From JAJKIV01 sp036274195 (GTDB lineage: Bacteria; Gemmatimonadota; Gemmatimonadetes; Gemmatimonadales; Gemmatimonadaceae): a stretch of DNA of 64,000 nucleotides. Positions 33,937-43,423 of this stretch are shown here, one piece after another; positions within the stretch are counted from its first letter, which is position 1; every line of letters starts with the position of its first letter. The stretch is from contig DASUGD010000159.1 in assembly GCA_036274195.1 (NCBI GenBank), forward strand, positions 24,475 through 88,474. The letters are read 5' to 3'. The notes under the pieces were generated by a model that worked only from the letters and a program-made list of their open reading frames with translations, did no database searches and was not told the origin of the DNA. Position numbers and translations under genes: made by a program.

Positions 33937-35208
33937 ATGAGCGCTGCGACGCTGACGCCAGAGCGGACCACGACGCCCGTCCGGACGTACGCGCCGCCGC
34001 CAGCTCCTCGCCCCACGCGCGAGCGCCTGCTGTCACTCGACGTGTTTCGCGGGATGACGATCGCCGGAATGCTGCTCGTGAACGACCCGGGCACGTGGAG
34101 CGCGATCTATCCGCCGCTCGAGCACGCGACATGGAACGGGTGGACGCCGACGGACCTCATCTTTCCGTTCTTCCTGTTCATTGTCGGCATCACGACGCAC
34201 CTCTCGCTCGAGGCACGGCGCGCTCGCGGCGACGATGAGGGGGCGCTGATTCGGCAAGTCGTTCGTCGGGGGCTGCTGATTGTCCTCGTCGGGCTGCTCG
34301 TGAACGGCTTCCCGTTCTTCACGTGGACGTCGATTGACGGTATCGCGAACCCGACGTTCCTCGAACGGGTCGTCGATCGCCTGCATCACTGGCGGATCAT
34401 GGGCGTCCTTCAGCGCATCGGCCTCGCCTACATGTTCTCCGCGCTCCTCACGTTCCGCACCACGCTCAAGCAGCAGGTCGCGATCCTCGCGACCCTCTTG
34501 TTCGGTTACTGGTTCGCCATGACCCTGATACCCGTGCCGCCTAACGGGTTTCTCGGCATCGACGTCCTGAACACGCCTTCGGAAACGCTCGCAGCCTACT
34601 TCGACCGGCTGCTGCTCGATTGGGGCAGTTACGGCAATCATCTCTGGGTCAACAGCGTCACCTGGGACCCTGAAGGTCCGTTTTCGACCATTCCGGCGAT
34701 CGGCACCGCCATGTTGGGCGTCATCTGCGGCCGGTGGATCAAATCGGCTCGACCCCTGAGCGAGCGGCTCGCAGGGATGTTCGCAGTGGGAAGCATCGCG
34801 ATGATGGCCGCCCTCATGTGGCACTGGTCCTTCCCGATCAACAAGAGCCTGTGGACGAGCTCGTACGTCCTGTTCACCGCCGGGATGGCTGCCGTCGCGT
34901 TGGCGACCTGCATGTGGATCATCGATGAGCACCGCGTGACGGCCTGGACCAGACCCTTTGTGATCTACGGCATGAATCCGCTGATCGCGTTCGCAGGTTC
35001 GGCGGTCATGGCGCGGCTCATCTATTCGATTCTCAAGGTCGACTCTGGTGGGAGGCCGATCGCCCTCGAAACGTGGATCTACCAGACGTTCTACGCGTCC
35101 TGGCTGGAACCACGCAACGCGTCGTTGCTGTTCGCAATTACCTTCGTCCTCGTGTGGCTTGGCATACTCTGGGTCCTCTATCGCCGGCGTATCTTCGTCA
35201 AGCTCTAG
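33937..35208 (+). CDS. DUF5009 / heparan-alpha-glucosaminide N-acetyltransferase-like membrane protein
   Basis: A 423-residue integral membrane protein. RLLSLDVFRGMTIAGMLLVND, PTDLIFPFFLFIVG and GVLQRIGLAYMFSALL are the conserved blocks of the bacterial YeiB/DUF5009 group related to human HGSNAT, which transfers acetyl groups across a membrane to a sugar. The bacterial substrate is unknown; a cell-envelope glycan is plausible. ATG 33937 has GAGGTGAG just upstream; an earlier GTG at 33886 lacks one. Proline-rich N-terminal tail of about 30 residues precedes the first helix. Confidence 0.85.
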   Translation: MSAATLTPERTTTPVRTYAPPPAPRPTRERLLSLDVFRGMTIAGMLLVNDPGTWSAIYPPLEHATWNGWTPTDLIFPFFLFIVGITTHLSLEARRARGDDEGALIRQVVRRGLLIVLVGLLVNGFPFFTWTSIDGIANPTFLERVVDRLHHWRIMGVLQRIGLAYMFSALLTFRTTLKQQVAILATLLFGYWFAMTLIPVPPNGFLGIDVLNTPSETLAAYFDRLLLDWGSYGNHLWVNSVTWDPEGPFSTIPAIGTAMLGVICGRWIKSARPLSERLAGMFAVGSIAMMAALMWHWSFPINKSLWTSSYVLFTAGMAAVALATCMWIIDEHRVTAWTRPFVIYGMNPLIAFAGSAVMARLIYSILKVDSGGRPIALETWIYQTFYASWLEPRNASLLFAITFVLVWLGILWVLYRRRIFVKL

Positions 35209-35321
35209 CGGTATAAGAGCCCTGATGCGCCTCGTCCGCGTCGCTCTTGTCAACGCTGGCGGCCGGACGAGCCAATTCGTGCTGTACTGTACCCGGAACG
35301 CCTGTTGCCACGTCTCACATC

Positions 35322-36953
35322 GTGACCCGTACGCACATTCTCTCGCCCCGGCGTGCGCTGGGGATGCTCCTCCTGTTCGCTTCCACGGCCGGTCTCACCG
35401 TCCCCCTTCGAAGCTCCGCCGCTCAGAATGGCGGCGTGCGACCGCCTAACGGCGGCGCGAGCAGTTCCAAGGCCTCGCCCCGGACGCGAGCCAAATCGAG
35501 TAAGGGAGCCAAGACCAGCCGTACCTCGGCGCGGCGTCGCCCGCCGCCACCAGCACTCCGCTACACCGCGCCGACCTCCGCGGAAGCCCTGACCGCCGAC
35601 ATCGGCACGTTCCTGAACGCCCGCGTGCGAAGCGGTAACTGGGGCGCCATGATCGTTTCCCTGACGCGCGGCGATACGCTCTTTTCCGCCAACTCCGGCG
35701 ACCTCATGCTGCCGGCGTCGACGATGAAGCTGTTCACGGCGGCTCTGGCCTTCGACACGTTCGGTCCCGACCACCAGTTCACGACGGCGGTACTCCGCGA
35801 CGGCCCCGTTGGACCCGACGGTACCCTTTCTGGCAACCTCGTGCTCCGTGGTGGAGGCGATCCCGGTCTCTCCACACGCTACTACAAGGCTCCCGCGGAA
35901 GGTCCGATGGCCTCCCTCGCGCGCATGGTCGCCGGCAGCGGAATCAAGCGCGTGAACGGCGACCTGATTGCCGACGCCTCGGCGTTCGAGTCCAAGCGCG
36001 TCCCCGACGGGTGGCTGGCGCGCTATCTGGAGTCCGGGTACGCCGCGCGCGTCTCAGCGCTGTCGATGAACGAGAACCTGGCAACCGTGGTGATCACGCC
36101 CCAGCCCAACGGCACCCCGACCGTGACGCTCGATCCGCCATCGAGCACGGTGCCCGTGATCAACAACATGCGGACCGTCGCGGGGAGCAAAGCTGCGAAG
36201 CTGTCGATCCGGCGGCTCCCCGACGGACGTATCGATGTCCGCGGATGGATCGGTTCCAAAGCCGGATCGCGATCCTATCTCGTCGTGATCGACGATCCTG
36301 CACCGTGGGTCGCGGGAATGCTGAGGTCTGCACTTCTCGCGCAAGGCGTAATCGTCACCGGTCAGGTGCGGACCGGCGCGGCGTCACCGAACGCCGTCAC
36401 CGTGGCGTCGCTATCCTCTCCACCGCTCGCACGCTTGGCCGCAGCGATGAATCGGGAAAGCATCAACCACTTCGCAGAGCTGCTGTTTCGCGACGTCGCG
36501 CAGGTCAACAGCCCGGAACGCGTAGGTTCCGCAGAGCTTGGCAACACGGTCCTGAAAAAGTTCATGACCGACAAAGTGGGCGCCGCCTCGGACGATGTCA
36601 CTGCCACTGACGGGAGCGGTCTTTCCACGTTGGACCGCGTGACGGCACGCTCGCTCGTTCAGTTGCTGTCCTACGCCCATCGTTCGAAGTGGTCCGCCGA
36701 CTTCCACGCATCGCTGCCCGTTGCCGGCGAATCGGAGTTGCTTCGGCATCGTATGCGGTACACGCCGGCCCAGGGGAACCTGCACGCCAAGACGGGCACG
36801 ACCAACGACGTAATCGGCCTCGCTGGCTACGTGACGGCTCGCAACGGCGAGGTACTTGCTTTCGCGTTCCTTTACAACGGCCGGGATCGCTGGAACGCGA
36901 AGGAAGCGATCGACGTATCCGGCGCCACGCTCGCTGGTTTCGCGCGGCCGTAG
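35322..36953 (+). CDS. dacB: D-alanyl-D-alanine carboxypeptidase/endopeptidase, PBP4 type (peptidase S13)
   Basis: Periplasmic penicillin-binding protein of about 543 residues that trims or cleaves peptidoglycan cross-links. After a signal peptide (ALGMLLLFASTAGLTV) and a basic Ser/Thr/Lys-rich linker, the three active-site motifs occur in order: SxxK as STMK in MLPASTMKLF, SxN as SMN in ALSMNENL, and KTG in LHAKTGTTNDV. The region between the first two motifs holds the extra domains of class C PBPs. GTG 35322 is preferred since it places the signal peptide normally; an upstream TTG at 35247 would add a stretch without features. Confidence 0.92.
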   Translation: MTRTHILSPRRALGMLLLFASTAGLTVPLRSSAAQNGGVRPPNGGASSSKASPRTRAKSSKGAKTSRTSARRRPPPPALRYTAPTSAEALTADIGTFLNARVRSGNWGAMIVSLTRGDTLFSANSGDLMLPASTMKLFTAALAFDTFGPDHQFTTAVLRDGPVGPDGTLSGNLVLRGGGDPGLSTRYYKAPAEGPMASLARMVAGSGIKRVNGDLIADASAFESKRVPDGWLARYLESGYAARVSALSMNENLATVVITPQPNGTPTVTLDPPSSTVPVINNMRTVAGSKAAKLSIRRLPDGRIDVRGWIGSKAGSRSYLVVIDDPAPWVAGMLRSALLAQGVIVTGQVRTGAASPNAVTVASLSSPPLARLAAAMNRESINHFAELLFRDVAQVNSPERVGSAELGNTVLKKFMTDKVGAASDDVTATDGSGLSTLDRVTARSLVQLLSYAHRSKWSADFHASLPVAGESELLRHRMRYTPAQGNLHAKTGTTNDVIGLAGYVTARNGEVLAFAFLYNGRDRWNAKEAIDVSGATLAGFARP

Positions 36954-37066
36954 GCTCGCGGTTCCCTTCCACTTCTCCACCCGTGTCGCTAGATCACGAC
37001 GCGGGGCAGAGCCCGTCGTATTCCTCTCTGTGCCTGATACCGTCTTGACGCGATGCGGAGGTGGGT

Positions 37067-37708
37067 ATGGGAATTCTCGACACGATTGGCCAACAGTTAG
37101 GCGGCGATACGCTCAAACAGATCAGTCAGCAGCTCGGCACCGACGAGGGCACGGCGGCCAAGGCAGTATCGGTTGCGCTTCCGCTGATGATCGCCGGCCT
37201 CTCGCGCAACGCTTCGACACCCGATGGGAGTGCCGCGCTCGACCAGGCGTTGACGCGCGACCACAACGATTCGCCAGTGCTGGGGGCACCGCAACAGGCA
37301 GTCGCCGACCCTAACGCGTTCAACGCGGGCGGCATACTTGGCCACATCTTCGGCCAGCGTCAGGCGCCCGTCCAGCAGGGCGTCGCCAAGGCGAGCGGCA
37401 TCGACCTGCAGAGCGCGAGCAAGGTGCTCATGATCCTCGCCCCGCTTGTCATGGCGAGTCTTGCGCGAGCCCGGAACGCACAGGGCGCGAACGCTTCCGC
37501 TGGGCAGGTGCTCCAACAGGAGCAGCAGCACATCGAGCGCCAGGTGCCCGGCATCGGCGGGCTCGCGTCGATCCTGGATCGCAACCACGACGGCAGCATC
37601 GCCGACGATATCGCGAACATGGCCGGTGGCAACCTTGGCGGCCTCGGAGGCAGCCTCGGCGGCGGCCTCGGAAACGTGCTCGGCGGCCTTCTCGGCGATC
37701 GCCGTTAG
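37067..37708 (+). CDS. DUF937 domain protein
   Basis: A 213-residue cytoplasmic protein of the DUF937 family, recognised from GILDTIGQQLGGDTLKQISQQ, the LPLMIAGLSRNA segment and the second half-repeat SASKVLMILAPLVMASLARA. The C-terminus is glycine-rich (GGLGGSLGGGLGNVLGGLL) after a DRNHDGSIADD stretch resembling a calcium-binding or dockerin-like loop. The function of the family is unknown. ATG 37067 has GGAGG at a good distance. A strong hairpin follows. Confidence 0.85.
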   Translation: MGILDTIGQQLGGDTLKQISQQLGTDEGTAAKAVSVALPLMIAGLSRNASTPDGSAALDQALTRDHNDSPVLGAPQQAVADPNAFNAGGILGHIFGQRQAPVQQGVAKASGIDLQSASKVLMILAPLVMASLARARNAQGANASAGQVLQQEQQHIERQVPGIGGLASILDRNHDGSIADDIANMAGGNLGGLGGSLGGGLGNVLGGLLGDRR

Positions 37709-37739
37709 GCGCGTCACCGAGCCTGACGGACCAGGAAAA

Positions 37740-37781
37740 CGAGGGTCAGAATGCTTGCAGTTCCACGCATTCTGACCCTCG
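37740..37781. terminator. Bidirectional hairpin between convergent genes
   Basis: A perfect 15-bp stem (37740-37754 with 37767-37781) and 12-base loop lie between the DUF937 gene and the saccharopine-dehydrogenase-like gene. There is an AAAA just before the left arm, giving a short T run for minus-strand transcripts. Confidence 0.8.
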
Positions 37782-37809
37782 AAGGCTTTCGCCCGCCGCC
37801 TGCCGCCCG

Positions 37810-38976
37810 TCAATCGGGAATTCCCGCCCCCTCGTCGCGTGACCCAATGCGAATGCCGCGCTTGCCTAGCTCGTCGATGTAGCGCTTCGGCGGCACGCAT
37901 TCGTCAGGCGTGTGCACACCCGGCGGCGCAATTTCTCCCTTGACCTGCATCTGCCCGGTGATGGACAGCGAATAGCCCGTCGTCCGCATCATCGCGCTGA
38001 TGCCGTGCTGCTCGTCGTAGCGGTCGATGAGCTCCCACGAGAGCGTCCGCGGCGCCCCGTTCTTCGTTCCCGCCACGATCACTCGCAGCGCAACCAGGTC
38101 ACGTCCCTCCGGCTTCTTCAACTTCGGGCCAATCGTTGCCACCACGACATCCCGAGGGACAACCTTGGTGCCCTTCACGTCGACCGGATCGAGCGACAGC
38201 AACCCGAGGTCCCGAATCGCCTCCATGATGTGTGCGTGGCCCGGATACCGGAGGGTCTTGTATTCCATCGACGGGATCTTGCCCTCGTACCGGAACGGCA
38301 TCGTGGACAGGCCACCGGCCGTGTGAAATGCCTCCAGCTGTCCAACCGGGCCACCGAAATCGACGGTCTCGCGCTCCGAGAGTGCACGCACCTGCTGTCG
38401 CTTGCCATCGCGGAGCACCCATGACAGCGTCGTGTAGTAATCGAGCACTCCCTCGAGCGAATACACGATCTGGTAGTTGAGCGGAGGCTCCGGGTGCTGC
38501 GGCAACCCGCCGACGAACATGCGCACCGCGCTGACGGTGTCGAGCTGGCTGATGCCGTATTGCGCGAGCACATTCACCATCCCTGGCGCGAGCCCGCAAT
38601 CGGGAACGATCGTGATGCCCTTCGCTTCCGCCTGCGCGTTCAGGCCTTTCTGTTGAAACACGATTTCGGTGTTGCCACCGAGATCGCAGAAATGCACCCC
38701 GGCTTCGACGGCCAGCTCGGCGAGCGGGAAATTGAAGTAGTACGGTATCGCGCTCATGACGGCATCACTCTGGCGCATGAGCGCCAGGACGGATTCGCGA
38801 GCGCGAACGTCTACACGCGTGGGGATGAGTCGCGGTCCGGAATACGGCGCGAGAAAAGGTGGAAGATGGTCGACAGTCAGGTCGGCGAGCCGGACCTCGC
38901 GGACATCGGGATTCTGAAGTAAATCGAACGCACAGGCCGAGCCTTGTAGGCCTGCGCCGAGCACTAGCATCCGCAT
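37810..38976 (-). CDS. Saccharopine dehydrogenase-like / L-lysine dehydrogenase family oxidoreductase
   Basis: NAD(P)-dependent enzyme of 388 residues. A Rossmann start MLVLGAGLQGSACAFDLL is followed by DVRARESVLALMRQSDAVMSAIP and by the central DCGLAPGMVNVLA and MPFRYEGKIPSMEYKTLRYPGH blocks that are typical of the saccharopine dehydrogenase/L-lysine dehydrogenase group. Substrates in the family include saccharopine, lysine and carboxynorspermidine; the exact one is not decided and there are no lysine genes next to it. Convergent with DUF937. Confidence 0.84.
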   Translation of the reverse strand: MRMLVLGAGLQGSACAFDLLQNPDVREVRLADLTVDHLPPFLAPYSGPRLIPTRVDVRARESVLALMRQSDAVMSAIPYYFNFPLAELAVEAGVHFCDLGGNTEIVFQQKGLNAQAEAKGITIVPDCGLAPGMVNVLAQYGISQLDTVSAVRMFVGGLPQHPEPPLNYQIVYSLEGVLDYYTTLSWVLRDGKRQQVRALSERETVDFGGPVGQLEAFHTAGGLSTMPFRYEGKIPSMEYKTLRYPGHAHIMEAIRDLGLLSLDPVDVKGTKVVPRDVVVATIGPKLKKPEGRDLVALRVIVAGTKNGAPRTLSWELIDRYDEQHGISAMMRTTGYSLSITGQMQVKGEIAPPGVHTPDECVPPKRYIDELGKRGIRIGSRDEGAGIPD

Positions 38977-39089
38977 TCGGTATTCTCCACGGCGGTCATG
39001 AGAAACGCAGCCGTGTAAGGTAACCGAGGTCAGCCTCGCGTGTCATCCCGCCGCGTCCGCGCGCACGATACTGGCAGCGGTGCTCCCGC

Positions 39090-39548
39090 ATGACCATGAC
39101 AACCAATGCCGAATGGCGATCGCGCCTGATCGACTCGACCGAGGAAATTCGCGCACTGCTCCGTCGCAGCCGCCGTATTGCTGTTCTCGGAATCAAACCT
39201 GAAACCAGAGCCGACCAACCCGCGCACTTCGTGCCGGTCTACACGATGGAGGCCGGATTCGAGGTCATACCGGTGCCCGTCTACTACCCAGAGGTCACCG
39301 AGATTCTTGGCCAACGAGTGTACCGACGCCTCGTCGACGTTCCGGGAGACATCGACATCGTGAACGTGTTCCGTCGCCCCGAACACATACCGCCTCACGT
39401 CGATGACATTCTCGCGAAGCGTCCTCGATCCGTGTGGATGCAGCTCGGGATCCGAAACGATGACGCGGCCGAGCAGTTGGCTCGCGCCGGAATCGAGGTC
39501 GTTCAGGATCGATGCCTGAAGGTCGAGCTGATGCGAATGGGCCTCTGA
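39090..39548 (+). CDS. CoA-binding domain protein, YccU-like
   Basis: A single CoA_binding Rossmann domain of 152 residues (RIAVLGIKPETRADQPAHFVP, VPVYYPEVTEILGQRVYR, DIVNVFRRPEHIPPHVDDIL, VWMQLGIRNDDAAEQLARAG, DRCLKVE). These stand-alone proteins bind coenzyme A or acyl-CoA-like ligands; the physiological role is unknown. The ATG at 39090 lies in a divergent gap with the saccharopine-dehydrogenase-like gene. Its end faces the heptamer array shared with the response regulator. Confidence 0.87.
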   Translation: MTMTTNAEWRSRLIDSTEEIRALLRRSRRIAVLGIKPETRADQPAHFVPVYTMEAGFEVIPVPVYYPEVTEILGQRVYRRLVDVPGDIDIVNVFRRPEHIPPHVDDILAKRPRSVWMQLGIRNDDAAEQLARAGIEVVQDRCLKVELMRMGL

Positions 39549-39594
39549 CGACCGGTTCTCTTGTCGTCAGCATGCCAGCGCGGTCCGCCGTTCC

Positions 39595-39650
39595 GATTTC
39601 CGATTCCCGATTTCCGATTCCCGATTCCCTATTCCCGATTCCCTATTCCC
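39595..39650. repeat. Eight-unit NNTTCCC heptamer array at the response-regulator 3' end
   Basis: In strict 7-bp register: GATTTCC, GATTCCC, GATTTCC, GATTCCC, GATTCCC, TATTCCC, GATTCCC, TATTCCC. The CCC-TA junction at 39629-39631 is the TAG stop of the response regulator on the minus strand, so the last units encode its C-terminus (GIGNRE) and the rest lie downstream. Confidence 0.92.
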
Positions 39651-40294
39651 GACACCGTCGGGTCGTGCTTGGCGGCGAGCAGGGCGGCCTGTGTTCGATC
39701 CTCGACTCCCAGCTTTTCGAAAATTGCGCTGACATATCCCTTCACGGTGCCGATGCTCAGGTTGAGCGCCGCGGCAATGCGCTTGTTGCTTTCGCCGCGT
39801 GCAAGGAGCGCGAGCACGTCGCGTTCACGAGCCGTCAGCGCGGTGAACGGTGAAGGCGCTTCCGGCTCGGCGATGCCACGCATCAGATGCTGCTGCGCGC
39901 GAGGATGCAGTGTCGGCACCCCATCAGCGGCGCGCCGAATTGCCGCCAGCAGCTCTGCCTTCAGCACGTCCTTCATGAGGTAGCCGGTGACGCCTGCTCG
40001 CACCGCGTCGCGTACACCCTCGCCGTCGGCAAAGCTCGTGAGAATGAGCACACGCGACTCTATGCCTGCCTCCCGCAGTCGACGCGTGGCCTCGAGCCCA
40101 TCCACACGCGGCATGCTCAAATCCATGAGCACCACGTCAGGCTTCACCGACGTCGCCAACCGAACCGCTTCATCGCCATCCGACGCCTCGCCGACGACCA
40201 CGATCTCGCCGTCGCTTTCAGCGAGAATCATCTGCAATCCTTCGCGCACGACCTGATGGTCGTCCGCAATCAGAACGCGAACCGGCTTTCGCAT
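39629..40294 (-). CDS. NarL/FixJ-type response regulator
   Basis: Two-component regulator of 221 residues: receiver domain (about 5-120) with LIADDHQVV, phosphoacceptor Asp58 in VVLMDLSMP and Lys in YLMKDV, then a LuxR-type helix-turn-helix (about 148-205) with LTARERDVLALLARGESNKRIA and TVKGYVSAIFEKL. No histidine kinase gene is adjacent, so it is an orphan within this window. The final residues after KHDPTV come from the heptamer array and look like a read-in extension. Confidence 0.92.
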   Translation of the reverse strand: MRKPVRVLIADDHQVVREGLQMILAESDGEIVVVGEASDGDEAVRLATSVKPDVVLMDLSMPRVDGLEATRRLREAGIESRVLILTSFADGEGVRDAVRAGVTGYLMKDVLKAELLAAIRRAADGVPTLHPRAQQHLMRGIAEPEAPSPFTALTARERDVLALLARGESNKRIAAALNLSIGTVKGYVSAIFEKLGVEDRTQAALLAAKHDPTVSGIGNRE

Positions 40295-40394
40295 AGTTCA
40301 TCCTCGACTGGCGCGGCGTACGTCGGCGCGCTGTCTTCGAATCCAATGCCGGCGCGGCGGACGCGCAAGACTGTGCCCGGCAAGCTTCGCCCGC

Positions 40395-42077
40395 TCAGCG
40401 CGCCTGGAATGTGGCCAGCACCCGCACGTCGGGGTCGAACGCAACGCCGCGCGGAGCGGCGTCGAGCTGGAGCGGCACGGCAACGGTGGTACTCGGCGCA
40501 GCCGCAACATCGATTGTCGCGCGACGTTCCTTTCCCGACGCATCGGTGACGGAAACCGTGAGTGGGAATCTGTACGCGCCAAAACGCGTGCCCTGCGTGA
40601 CGGTGGCGATCACTCTCCGCTGCGAGGCATCGTAGCGCCACGACGTGGTGACCTCGGCGAAGCCGGGCCGACGCAGCCACTGGTCGAAGAACCAGCCTAA
40701 CGGTCTACCGGATGCCGCCTCGACGGCGCGCTGAAGATCGTCGGTGAGCGCAGTCGAATGCCGGTTCGCCAGATAGTACGAGCGGAGCCCGCGGAAGAAG
40801 GCAGAGTCCCCGACGAGAGCGCGAAGCATGTGGAGTGTCCAGCCGCCCTTCTGGTAGCTGTTGGTGTTCAGCAGCGCCATGAGGTCGGTCTGCGTCGTGT
40901 CAATCACCGGGCGCGTAGCGACTTCGGGGGCTTTCACGATCTGCTCGCGAATGCGGCGCATTTCGTCACGGAATGCGCTGTCGCCGGCGAACCGCTCGCC
41001 CCACAATGCTTCGAAATACGTCGCGAAACCTTCGGAGAGCCACACGTGCGACCACTCCCGCTCGGTCACTGCGTCTCCGAACCACTGGTGCGCCGTTTCG
41101 TGAGCGATCACACCTGGCTGCATGGTGCGACGACGGAATGGTCCGTCGGCGTAGAAGATCGCGCCCGCGTTTTCCATTCCGCCATAACGGGTCGAGCTCT
41201 CGAGGTGCGCGAGCTTCTCATAGGGGAACGGGGCGATGAGCTCCGAGAAGAGCCGCAACATTGCCGGCGCGTACGCGAATGGCCCTGGCAGGAAGTCTCG
41301 CGATTCAGGGAATACGTACACCGACTGCCGGACGCACGAGCTGAACTCGCCGACACCGCATCCGTCACGGCCAAGATCGTAGTACACGAGTGGTGCAGCG
41401 GCGATGACCATGAGATACACGGGAATCGGCCGGGATTCACGCCATCGTGTCAGCGTTCGCGGAACCGAGCCTGGCGTCCCCGGGAGCGGGGTTTCTTCCA
41501 TCAACTCACCGTTCGCGACGACGCGTCGTTCGCTTGGGGCCCGCACTGTCCACGTGACCGTTGCCTTGTCCGACGGGTGGTCAATGCCGGGAATCCAGTT
41601 GCGGGCTCGGTTGGGCCAGTTGTCGCCGAACGCGGTCCACCGGCCGGCGCTATCCGTTCGGACAATGAGCCCATCCTTCGGCGCCCCGCCGTACCTCACC
41701 GTGACGGCGAAGGAGTCGCCGACCGCCGGCGCAATGGGAATGCGCACCAGGGAATCCGTCCTGACGAACCTGACCGGCGTTTCGTCCACGAGCACGCTGT
41801 CGACTCTCAACGCGACGAGATCGAGCACGAGCGTATCCACGGGAGCCCACCGCCGCACAGAGAGAACGGCGCGCCCCTCGATCGATGCTCCCCGGTCTGG
41901 CAGGTCGAGCGTGATCCCGTAGTCGGTCACGTCGATGCCCGGGCGGTAAGGCAGCGGCCCGCTCCCCTGGCCGCGGACCGCCGACGCAGTCGTTAGGCAC
42001 GACACGAGTCCCGCGATGATCGCCTGGGTATGGCGCCGGAGCCGTCGAATCGCGTTGCGCATGGTATCCGTTGTCAT
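40395..42077 (-). CDS. Exported M1-family zinc metallopeptidase
   Basis: Gluzincin aminopeptidase of 560 residues with a signal peptide (AIIAGLVSCLTTASAVRGQ). YGGMENAGAI corresponds to the GAMEN exopeptidase motif, HETAHQWFGD gives HExxH and WLSEGFATY the third zinc ligand Glu; the catalytic Tyr lies in the NSYQKGGW region. The N-terminal beta domain fits M1; the large C-terminal helical domain of PepN is absent, the C-terminus being a short beta domain. The ATG at 42077 overlaps the stop of the preceding lipoprotein-like gene by 4 bp (ATGA); upstream open frame is antisense-free coding of the neighbour and not part of this gene. Third gene of an export-type operon. Confidence 0.9.
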   Translation of the reverse strand: MTTDTMRNAIRRLRRHTQAIIAGLVSCLTTASAVRGQGSGPLPYRPGIDVTDYGITLDLPDRGASIEGRAVLSVRRWAPVDTLVLDLVALRVDSVLVDETPVRFVRTDSLVRIPIAPAVGDSFAVTVRYGGAPKDGLIVRTDSAGRWTAFGDNWPNRARNWIPGIDHPSDKATVTWTVRAPSERRVVANGELMEETPLPGTPGSVPRTLTRWRESRPIPVYLMVIAAAPLVYYDLGRDGCGVGEFSSCVRQSVYVFPESRDFLPGPFAYAPAMLRLFSELIAPFPYEKLAHLESSTRYGGMENAGAIFYADGPFRRRTMQPGVIAHETAHQWFGDAVTEREWSHVWLSEGFATYFEALWGERFAGDSAFRDEMRRIREQIVKAPEVATRPVIDTTQTDLMALLNTNSYQKGGWTLHMLRALVGDSAFFRGLRSYYLANRHSTALTDDLQRAVEAASGRPLGWFFDQWLRRPGFAEVTTSWRYDASQRRVIATVTQGTRFGAYRFPLTVSVTDASGKERRATIDVAAAPSTTVAVPLQLDAAPRGVAFDPDVRVLATFQAR

Positions 42078-43423
42078 CGCTGGAGTATTTGGTACACTAC
42101 CAGGGCATTTGGCGGCTCGTACGACGCGGTGGCGGGGTCTGGCGCGATCGCGACGATGAACTGACCGTTCGCCGTCGCGGTCAGGGCAATGCCGGGGCCG
42201 ACGATGTGTGGCGCGCGGACCCGCGCGCCGTCGTGTCCGTACACGCGGATCCACCCGTCTTCGCTCTCGATGTCCACGTCGCCAGCACGGAACGCGCGGC
42301 GTTGTCGCATGTCGACCGCGGTCGAGACGTCGAGGCTCGGCCCCTGGATCCATTGATGCCGGGCGAGCGCCGCGGTGTCGGTGAAACCGCGAGCTTCGCC
42401 CGTAACCGGATCGACCAGTCGCCAGCGTGATGCCGGCGCGTCGTCGGCGATGACCTCGGGCGGCGCGCCGAGCGCCAGGCGTGAGCCGTCGCGCGTCCAG
42501 GCAACGCGCCAACCCTCGGCGATCGGTAAACCGCTGGCCGCCGTCGAAGACGTATCGGCGGCGGCTCTGGGGCTGACGACGAAGGGTCGGGCGACCCCGT
42601 ACGCGGTGACCATGCCGCTCGTCGAGAACGCGTTCTTTCGCACGATCGATTCCATGAGCCCGACGCTGCCGGCCAGCCGGTGCCATTCGCTCGGCGGGAT
42701 CGAGTCGGTCTCGCCCACATTCGTCGTATACGCGCGCCCGTACGCGACGCGCTTCCAGTCGGGCGAGGGCGCCACGTCCCATACGCTGTCGCGCTGTATC
42801 GGGGGGCTCCCCTCGCTGGCGAATACGAACCCGTTCGGGACCGGATCATTCTCGACGGCCCGTGGGTCCTCGACGACCAGCACCCGCCGCCGGTCATCGC
42901 TCAGGATCCACCGCACTTCCGCCGCCATGCCGTGACTCCCACCGTTCACCGGCGTCACGCCCACGGCAAAGGTCCCTCGGCTCGACCGGCGCCCCAGGAA
43001 AACTGGCTGGAGACCGGATTGCCGGAGTGCGTGCTCGACGAGCTTGGCCAGTTCGGCGTCGCCAGGCACGATCACGCGAACGGCCCAGCCCGAATCGCCG
43101 GTGGCGCGCCTCGCGGCCTCGGCGTCCCATCCTTCGCGCGCCAGCGAGTCGGCGAACGCGGCTGCCCCCACGGAGTCTGGCGCGAGCGTGACGCGTACGA
43201 GCGCACCGGTTCGAACGCCGGCAGCGCCGCTCACCATGACGGAATCGGTGTCAGCGCGGCGTTCGTCGCGGGAACAGGCCACCGCGAGGATGAATGCGCC
43301 CATGAGCCAGCCGGCGTTCGCCAGCGTCTCGAGGCGCCGACGCCACCGCTGCCTAACGATTTTCAGTTCGCGTGACGCGGTAGATCGCGCCGGCGGCGTC
43401 GTCGGAAATGAGCAGCGATCCAT
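42074..43423 (-). CDS. Hypothetical lipoprotein in a peptidase/PQQ-enzyme operon
   Basis: No family recognised. Up to 449 residues. A hydrophobic stretch ends in FILAVACS, a possible lipobox, so the mature protein is probably a periplasmic or outer-membrane lipoprotein. The rest is rich in beta-strand-like segments: an N-terminal SPOR-like 80-residue part (VRVTLAPDSVGAAAFADSLAREGW, FLGRRSSRGTFAVGV), then repeats reminiscent of a WD/TolB-type propeller (VWDVAPSPDWKRVAYGR, WRVAWTRDGSRLALGAPP, GIALTATANGQFIVAIAP). The start is uncertain: ATG 43423 overlaps the upstream gene by 71 bp, ATG 43303 leaves a very short signal. It is translationally coupled to the M1 peptidase downstream. Confidence 0.62.
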   Translation of the reverse strand: MDRCSFPTTPPARSTASRELKIVRQRWRRRLETLANAGWLMGAFILAVACSRDERRADTDSVMVSGAAGVRTGALVRVTLAPDSVGAAAFADSLAREGWDAEAARRATGDSGWAVRVIVPGDAELAKLVEHALRQSGLQPVFLGRRSSRGTFAVGVTPVNGGSHGMAAEVRWILSDDRRRVLVVEDPRAVENDPVPNGFVFASEGSPPIQRDSVWDVAPSPDWKRVAYGRAYTTNVGETDSIPPSEWHRLAGSVGLMESIVRKNAFSTSGMVTAYGVARPFVVSPRAAADTSSTAASGLPIAEGWRVAWTRDGSRLALGAPPEVIADDAPASRWRLVDPVTGEARGFTDTAALARHQWIQGPSLDVSTAVDMRQRRAFRAGDVDIESEDGWIRVYGHDGARVRAPHIVGPGIALTATANGQFIVAIAPDPATASYEPPNALVVYQILQR

